Below, piece after piece: positions 55,813 to 64,000 of a stretch of DNA of 64,000 nucleotides; position 1 is the stretch's first letter; each line of letters begins with the position of its first letter. A model generated the notes under the pieces. The model had not been told where the DNA came from and made no database searches. It saw nothing but the letters and a program-made list of their open reading frames with translations. Position numbers and translations under genes: made by a program. This stretch comes from Isoetes taiwanensis (Eukaryota > Streptophyta > Lycopodiopsida > Isoetales > Isoetaceae). The DNA is taken from the NCBI GenBank assembly GCA_021234155.1, contig JAJEKV010000013.1, forward strand, positions 2,947,252 through 3,011,251, in the 5' to 3' direction.

Positions 55813-56042
55813 AATTAAGTCAAGAATTAAGGTTATTTTGGTAAATTTCCCAAAATATTTTTACCCCGGTTATTGTGATTCCATCGCAAGATATTCCCTC
55901 CCGCGGAATCACTAACCTCCGAGAACGGGATCCGTTCCGGAGGCCCCGTTATCCGTACCTGACAGCGTCAAGTGTACCTTCCGCCCTTTTATTCTATGGG
56001 ACGGAATCACCATCCAAAATATTCCAGTAAAACTTCAAATTT

Positions 56043-56477
56043 TTGAGGTTATCTTCTTCTGGAGGTTCTTACCGGCTATGGCGCTCCAGCGATAGATGGC
56101 CACTTGGGTTTGAGAGGATCTTCTTTTTTCTTGTTCTCGTTATTTTCTTGTGCAGATCCGGCAATATAGATATGGCGGAAAAGTGGTGGCGTTCTTCCTT
56201 CTCTTTTGCTTCAAGATTTTTTTGTTGGCCGGGCCCGATAAGTGGGTGTTTATCCGTAGAAGATTTACACTGTTATTTTCTTGTGCAGATCCGGCAATAT
56301 AGATATGGCGGAAAAGAGGTGGCGTTCTTCCTTCTCTTCTGCTTCAAGATTTTTCTGTTGGAGCTGGCACCTGTAAGCCTGGATGTTTATCCGGCCGAAG
56401 ATCTGCAAGACAACGAGCGCATTCATGAATCCTTATCCATTTCCCCCTGTGATTTTGGTGAAACCGCGCATTCATGA
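56043..56477 (+). pseudogene. Element F: tandemly duplicated open segment
   Basis: 144-codon frame. A segment of about 125 bp (TTTTCTTGTGCAGATCCGGC and onward) occurs at 56146-56262 and again at 56275-56393. CTTGTGCAG looks like a splice acceptor, so both copies may be acceptor exons. Protein not recognised. Confidence 0.35.
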
Positions 56478-56622
56478 ATCCTTATCCATTTTCACCCGTT
56501 CTTAGAGGTTGATGACACCCTGTGATTTCTTTTCTACTTTTTGGCCATAGCCATGGAATGGTGATGGTGGCCGAACCTTTTCTCCTTACGAACAGAGGAA
56601 TCCCGCTTGATGTTTTACAGCG

Positions 56623-56838
56623 TTGTTTGAGGTTCAAACGGAAGTGGGGTCTCTGCTAACATGGCCGCAGGACACTCCGGCTCTTCGTCATTTTAATGGG
56701 GACGTATCCCTCTTGAATCTGAGGTCCGGCGGAATCTTCACACCCATGTATGGAGATCTTGATAGCATTTGCTATGTCTTGCGGTGGACACGCAAACCGG
56801 GCAGCTTGTTGCATCCTTCCCAAGATGCCCACCAATGT
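56623..56838 (+). CDS. Element F: unknown exon
   Basis: Frame with TWPQDTPALRHFNGDVS, LNLRSGGIFTPMYGDLDS and CYVLRWTRKPG up to the donor-like GAG/GTAGGT at 56840. Not recognised. Confidence 0.35.
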
Positions 56839-57369
56839 GAGGTAGGTCTTTCGTTTTCGTTGAAAAGCAATCAGTATATTCTTGAGTTATTATTTCTTTC
56901 CTGTTGCTTTGCATGCTCGCGACAAGAAAATAACGAGAACAAAAAAAAAAGAAGAAGTTTCTTGATGTTTTTGGCGTTGCTTGTAATGGAAGAGTGTGCA
57001 AGCATTGGAAGCTGAAGGCTCTACAGGCATTGGGCAAATAGGTTAAGTTATGAGTATGAGAGGCAGCAGAGGAAGAGTATGGAACAGGGGATTAAACAGG
57101 ATTTTGCAAAGATAAAACCGGTTCTCGGTCCTGTGGTTCAGTGAGGCCGATCCGGCCCGGAGGTTGAATCCTCCACCCAAAGAGAACATCCTTCATTTCT
57201 TATTGCTTAGGAACGGTGTTGTGTATGCTTAGCTAAACCATCCTGAACCAGTTTCCATGGAATCAAAGGAAATTTATCTCGAACCATTTTCTATGGAATC
57301 AAATGAAAATTTTGCATTGAACCATGGTAATTTTTCCTCCTTGTGGCTTGGCCTGTAGACAGATAGGTC

Positions 57370-58000
57370 AGGAGCGATTTGAAATTCCATGGTGATTCCA
57401 CGGGAAGGAATATTATGGTATGTGATTCTACGGGTTAGAATATTATGGTACGCGGTGATTCCACGGGTTAGAATATCACGGTATGTGATTCCATCTGGCG
57501 GAATTACAAGTTGTTGGTAATTCCACTCGGCAGTATTTCACGAGGTGATTCCACCGGGCGGAATTTTACGGAGGTGATTCCGCCAGGGGGTATTTCACCA
57601 TGGTGATTCCACCTGGCGGGATATCAACGTGATTCCGTCTGGTGGAATAGCAAGGTTGTGATTCCGTCTGGCGGAATAACACGATGGTGATTCCATCTCA
57701 CGGAATCAGACGTTCATGATTCCATCTGGCGGAATAGCAAGGTTGTGATTCCATCCGCGAATAACACGATTGTGATTCCGCCCTCACGGTATAAATATAA
57801 TACGATTTGTGATTAAAGATGCGGTGGAATACATGAGCGGTGATTCCATCTCGAAGAATCGTAAATTGGTGATTCCATCCGCGGAATAGCAAAGTTGTGA
57901 TTAAATAGGAAGGTATAAATGACACAAAGCGACCACGCCGTGTCACGGATAACGGGGGCTCGGCACGGATAACGGGTCTCTACCGGTGATTCCGGGGATG
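57370..58000. repeat. Palindrome family F (GTGATTCC...GGAATCAC)
   Basis: About 17 units with GTGATTCC(A/G)TCTGGCGGAA and variants. The same unit forms part of the terminal repeats. Confidence 0.9.
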
Positions 58001-58045
58001 GAATTTTTGCGATGGAATCACAATAACCGGGGTAAAAATATTTTG

Positions 58046-60593
58046 TTCCCTAAAACATGGCAGTAAAATATAGAGATAGATTGGGGCGCAGAAAAATTTT
58101 ATACGACAAAACCAGAAAATAGAAATAGGAAACTGCAATCCCAGGGCTCGAATTTAGTGTCCCACCGAACTGGAAAAAATGCCGCCCACATTTGATATTA
58201 CCAGATTTTCGGATTTTTTGAAGTCTATTTTCTGGGTTTTTTTGGATTTTTTTTGCAAAAATGACCAGAAAATTGCTGGATTTTTTTTTTATCTAATCGA
58301 AAAATCTTAAGGATGACCGAATTTTTCGGGGAGAAACTCCCCTATTTTCGATCCATGAATTGCATTATATATGTGTAGATATGTATTCACAGAGAAATCT
58401 TTGCTTGGCCACCACAAACATCCTTATATGTACTAACTCTCCTCCCCAAATCTAGAGGCGTTGAGAAAGAGAAATGTTCACGGCGGTTGTAAATAATTAA
58501 AATGGCACAATGCTAACAATGATATTTCAATATTTCACTGGTGGTTATATAAATATTTTTATATAACATATATAAAATTCCAGTCATGAAAAGTCATGTC
58601 AAGTCTAGGTGGACAAATAAATTCACCAAAACTCCACGTGGACGCCAGCTGGACTCCTTTTTTTGGGTCTTTGCGCCTTTTTGCGATCTGTTTCTCTCAG
58701 ATTGTTCTGCAATCTGTTTTGTATGATGGAGCACTGCAATTATACATCGACATCTCGGACTTTGAATATTCCATACATTCATCCAAGTTCTTGCAAAAGA
58801 ATAGCATCAGATTGTTCCATTTTGGCATAGAAGGGAAGCGAGAGCCCTCTGTGGAGATGTCCAAGGATGTGATTAAGAAAGCTGTATTTCAATTCTTGCT
58901 TGAAGTCCCTTCAAAATTCAACCTTTGTCGGGTTACCTTCTAAGAACATTTCCAAGGTAACTTCTCCAACATGCTGTGCAACTACATCTTCTTCAACTTT
59001 GGCGATTATAAGGTGTTGCTTTTTAATCTTCAAACATTCGATTGAGTCTTGATCATTATATATGTGTTAGAGGTATTTTTCTCTTGATCTTGCTCCTGTT
59101 TCTTCCTCGCACAGGAAATTGATCAACCTAGAAAAGATTTCCACTTTCTTTAGTGTTTGTTATTCATCGAGCATTCCCAAGGATTTTGTTTTTTTTTTTT
59201 AATGTTGTTGCTTTTTATCTTCAAACATTCATTGAGTCTTGCATTCTGCTTCTAGTATTTAAATAATATTAGGGATGCTTTGAGAGTATGCTTCTGTTTC
59301 TTCTCTGCATATGAAATTGAGCAAACTTGGAAACAATAGCAGTTGTCTTTCCTGAAGCTATTTTAACACAAAAGTTTTGTGGAAATACACACTTTAGGTC
59401 TTGAAGAATAATTGAAACTGACATTCTAGATTCATTATCGCCTATTTCTTTTCCATCCAATGGATGTGAATCAATATGAGGCTTTCTCTTTATCATATAT
59501 GCAACTGCCCTACCCCTTGCAAATGCTGAGAGATTTGGAGCTGCATTACCTAGCGATTTGTGCCCTTTGAAAATGCTGCGAGGTTTGGAGCTGCATTACG
59601 TAGTGAACTATTTTTATGCACCACTTCATTATATATAAGAAAACACGTAACACTTTGAAGATCAATTGGGTCAGTATATTCAAGATCAACTAGGCGGATT
59701 CCCAATCTTGCATCAGATGATACAAGAAATTGTCATTCCCATGGATTTGTTGCCTTGAGTGAAGTGGCATAACAATGCTGCAAAACATGCCTTAAAGTTG
59801 GATGCAGTCTAGGTAAGTTAACAGGGTGATTTGAGCAGCATGTTGTTATATACATCGTATTCACATGGATAGAGAGACATAAAGTCCTCAAAAGTCTAGT
59901 GCTTTACAAGAATATTGTATCAAATAAGTTTAATATTAGAAAGGACAAATTTTTCTATTTTTACAACATTGCGCAATGTCCTAGAAGCAACCCTGAAAAA
60001 GCCAAGGGTATGCAAGTTAGTGTGGTATCTAATCTATCATTTAAGATCGTGTCAGCTAAGTTGTATGCAAGTTAGTGTGGTATCTAATCTATCATTTAAG
60101 ATCGTGTCAGCTAAGTTTTAGTAGTTTGCTTTTGTAAGGATTATGCTGAAGTAGCAAAAGTATATCTCATCTCTCAGGTTTTCAATGTAATGATATGTAA
60201 ATGAGATTTCATGGCCATATATTGCATAATTCGAACTCTTATTTTCCAACTCGTGAAGCCTTCTATTACCAAGTTTTAACATAAATTTTGGTAAAACCAC
60301 GACAAATGGGTGAATGCAATAAACAAATTTTAGAATTTGGTCTCCATTACCCGAAAGGAATTGAGGCACAACTTTATGTATTATCTATACATATCTAAAG
60401 CTGCCACTGTTGTTTCCTTCGTCGTTTGAAAGTTGAAATTCCCTTTGTTTGGAGTGTCCAATTTGTTCAAAGTCACTCCATCGTTCTGACACAATTTACT
60501 GAACACCACATCTTACTAAACACCACATCGAATACGGAGCCAGTGGCACCGAACTACTTTCTTGTAATCTATATAAAAGTACAATACGACCCC
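58046..60593. other. Intergenic; weak traces only
   Basis: Minus-strand 59496-59269 reads SIILQDLKCVFPQNF then ASGKTTAIVS, which resembles a shortened ABC-transporter Walker A region (weak). A tandem duplication of about 60 bp lies at 59520-59610, and diverged copies of a TTTTTAATCTTCAAACATTC block lie at 59020 and 59210. No gene is supported. Confidence 0.35.
60009..60118. repeat. 55-bp perfect tandem duplication
   Basis: Two units, 60009-60063 and 60064-60118, differing only at the last base. Confidence 0.95.
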
Positions 60594-62136
<1,543 letters not shown>

Positions 62137-64000
62137 GATTCTGCGCTGCCGAGCAAGCCAGAAATTGGGGCTTAAATCGCCCAGCAAGAGTTTGTATTCA
62201 ACGCCAACACTTATTACTACTGGCATCGTTGGGCCGATCATCGCCACATCTTTTAAAGTGGCGCGGACCTAACCAAAATCCTCTATCTTTGACGGGACAC
62301 TTGTCTCTCATATCCGACGGATGTAACAAGCAAAATCTTTATATAAGTGCTCCTCTCGGGATGATGTATACTTGTTGCATTTCTGGGCCCGATGCAAAAA
62401 ACAAAACTTCTGCAACCCCTCTTAGAAAAACCCCTCTTAGAAATCGCCGACAACAAATGCAGCCCAAATCCGTTAAATCAAGTCGTGGTGCAACTACACC
62501 ATGGCTCATCAATCATCAATATACTTTATACTTTTGCTCCATTCATTTGGTATAGCGGGAGGTCGTTTTGGCAGTGTTAAGGCTCTGATTGTCGTATGGT
62601 ATTGTATTCAAAATAGTAGTTTTTGCCATGTGAGAGGAGCTTAATTAATTGTTGCTATTCTAGGTGTTTTTGCCATGGTTGAGCAGCTGTCTTTCTTTTC
62701 TGAGCTTTAAATCTGTGTTTTTTTGGGTTGCCCCAAGGGGGGCAAACCCTCATTCATGTGGGTTTGGGTTTGTGGCACATTCCAAGTATATGCCAGTATA
62801 TGCCCAGAATATGCTCATAACTGCTACAAACCCATTATTGGCTGTACATTGGCGGTCACTTCTGTTGCTGGGTAGCCACTCTAGAAACCGGCTAACCGGT
62901 GTTGCGATGGTGGCTCAGGCTGTAGCTCCATCTTCTTCCTAGCAAAGGAATCTTACTTGATGACGCACTTGAAGCCGAAATTTAAAAACTTACGAAATTT
63001 CTTGTGGACCATTGTCATCGTGCTATTTGAAGGATTTCATTTCTAAAAAGTGTGACCCAGATTGAGCATGCCAAAATTATTCTTATCCGTGCGACATCTT
63101 AGCCCGCATTATTTCCTCTAGTTAGGTTTCTTCGTGATCTGGCCGGGATTTTGACTGCAAAGATCATTCTAAAAGCAAGATTTTCTAATACGATCTACAA
63201 CAGGGCTTTGGTTCACAGGGTTTTTTCAGGCCATAATGAAATCCCATACTTTGCAATGCCTACTCATGTTTTATGGGGCCTTCTTTTTCGATCAAGTATT
63301 TCTAGCATTAGCTCAATAAATGGATGCCTTTATATGCTGTCAGTTCCATTTTACTTTCATCTTTCGGCCTCTGTATCTCATTTATTGCATTATATTGCCT
63401 GCAATGGCTCAATTGGCACTTCATTTGCCTTGTCTGTTAAACAATAATGTGGCATATACAAGCAACTTAAGTAATGAGTTGCGCAGACTCTTTCAATTGT
63501 GACTTTTATCACAACAAGAAACTGGTGTTGTAATAATTTTGCAGGTGTGCAGCTTGTTTTTTAGTTTTTATTTAAATTTTGTATTTGATCTTTATAAGCC
63601 TTTTGTTGAACATCGCAATTATCTAATAACATGTTGATGGTCTCGTGAACTTGCAAAAGATCACTTCTATGCATGTTTTTTTTTGCCTTCATCCATCTTC
63701 AAGTAGATAGGACAACTATTTTCCATCAATTAACTTCGTCCATCTTTCTGCATAAGCCTGAAACCTTAACTGTTTGTAAAATGGGATGTTTCTTGTACAG
63801 GTTGCTGTTGGCATGTGCCTATCTTTCCCAGTGCCAAATTGTCAATAAAAATAGAAATGAGAGGCATTATCTGTGGAGGAACACGTAAACATAACATGGA
63901 CATTGACGTTAGAGCTAAAATAGACAGTACATGTTTGTGAATAACTTAATGCCCTTGTGCTTCCCGAGACATGAAAAAAGAGAGCCTTAGGATGTGTTTG
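62137..64000. other. OPR upstream region; no other gene recognised
   Basis: TTTAAAAG at about 62250 (minus) could be the OPR TATA box. Beyond 62.4 kb short frames only (e.g. 62664-62942, 63151-63447); none has a recognisable domain. Confidence 0.4.

Larger units (their letters stand above)
55851..58045. mobile_element. Element F: 2.2-kb TIR element with its own palindromes
   Basis: Terminal inverted repeats of 39 bp, perfect (CAAAATATTTTTACCCCGG... at both ends), extending imperfectly to about 60 bp. A 4-bp TTCC flanks both sides (a possible target duplication). Palindromes of the GTGATTCC-...-GGAATCAC type fill 57370-58000. Two short coding-like regions lie between. Smaller than A and B, with no transposase recognised, so probably nonautonomous. 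Confidence 0.85.

Noticed and set aside
59269-60369. ABC transporter or NLR resistance gene pieces
   Set aside because: Only short patterns (GKTT; LPKFMLKLGN) in separate frames; too little to support a gene.
62664-63447. Plus-strand genes right of OPR
   Set aside because: Short frames of low-complexity composition without domains, splice context or homology I recognise.

Overview
This is nuclear DNA of a flowering plant, built almost entirely of nested transposable elements, with one apparently intact host gene near the right end. Evidence for a plant: L1-type LINEs, a Ty3/gypsy LTR element, a Helitron that carries an RPA1-like gene, MITEs, a DUF8039-like domain, and a five-exon 12-oxophytodienoate reductase (OPR) gene. 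The species cannot be told from the sequence. Coding claims outside the OPR gene rest on fragmentary, frameshifted or unfamiliar reading frames.

Layout. 1-3684: LINE copy 1 (broken ORF2 and poly(A)), abutting LINE copy 2 (3685-6914). 6915-14483: 'element A', loaded with a short palindrome (arms AAATTGGGCG), with several unfamiliar genes and a trio of small paralogous genes sharing a promoter. 15.2 kb: another palindrome cluster. 15676-16669: a LINE 3' tail. 17.3-33.9 kb: decayed Helitron sequence (Rep, helicase and RPA1-like remnants), carrying a 182-bp MITE and split at 22450/33478 by an 11.0-kb gypsy element with matching 5-bp target duplications. 34.0-35.9 kb and 46.4-49.7 kb: a host repeat ('repeat R') with a 1.1-kb tandem array. 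35876-46379: 'element B', a 10,504-bp DNA transposon with 25-bp perfect terminal inverted repeats, inserted into repeat R. 49.7-58.0 kb: foldbacks, MITE-like elements, palindrome clusters and a 2.2-kb terminal-inverted-repeat element (F). 60594-62136: the OPR gene on the minus strand.

The most novel part is the pair A and B. They look unrelated at the DNA level, yet they encode the same set of unfamiliar proteins in the same order, end in similar terminal repeats (right ends compared), and are each filled with their own palindrome, which in B lies between exons and probably in introns. B adds a leftward DUF8039/DUF7869-type gene that is the best candidate transposase. Element F and small clusters at 15.2, 35.6 and 53.9 kb show the same habit with other palindromes. 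I read this as a family of large plant DNA transposons with element-specific palindromes. One protein of A may begin with the first nine residues of histone H3 (MARTKQTAR), with a caveat given below.
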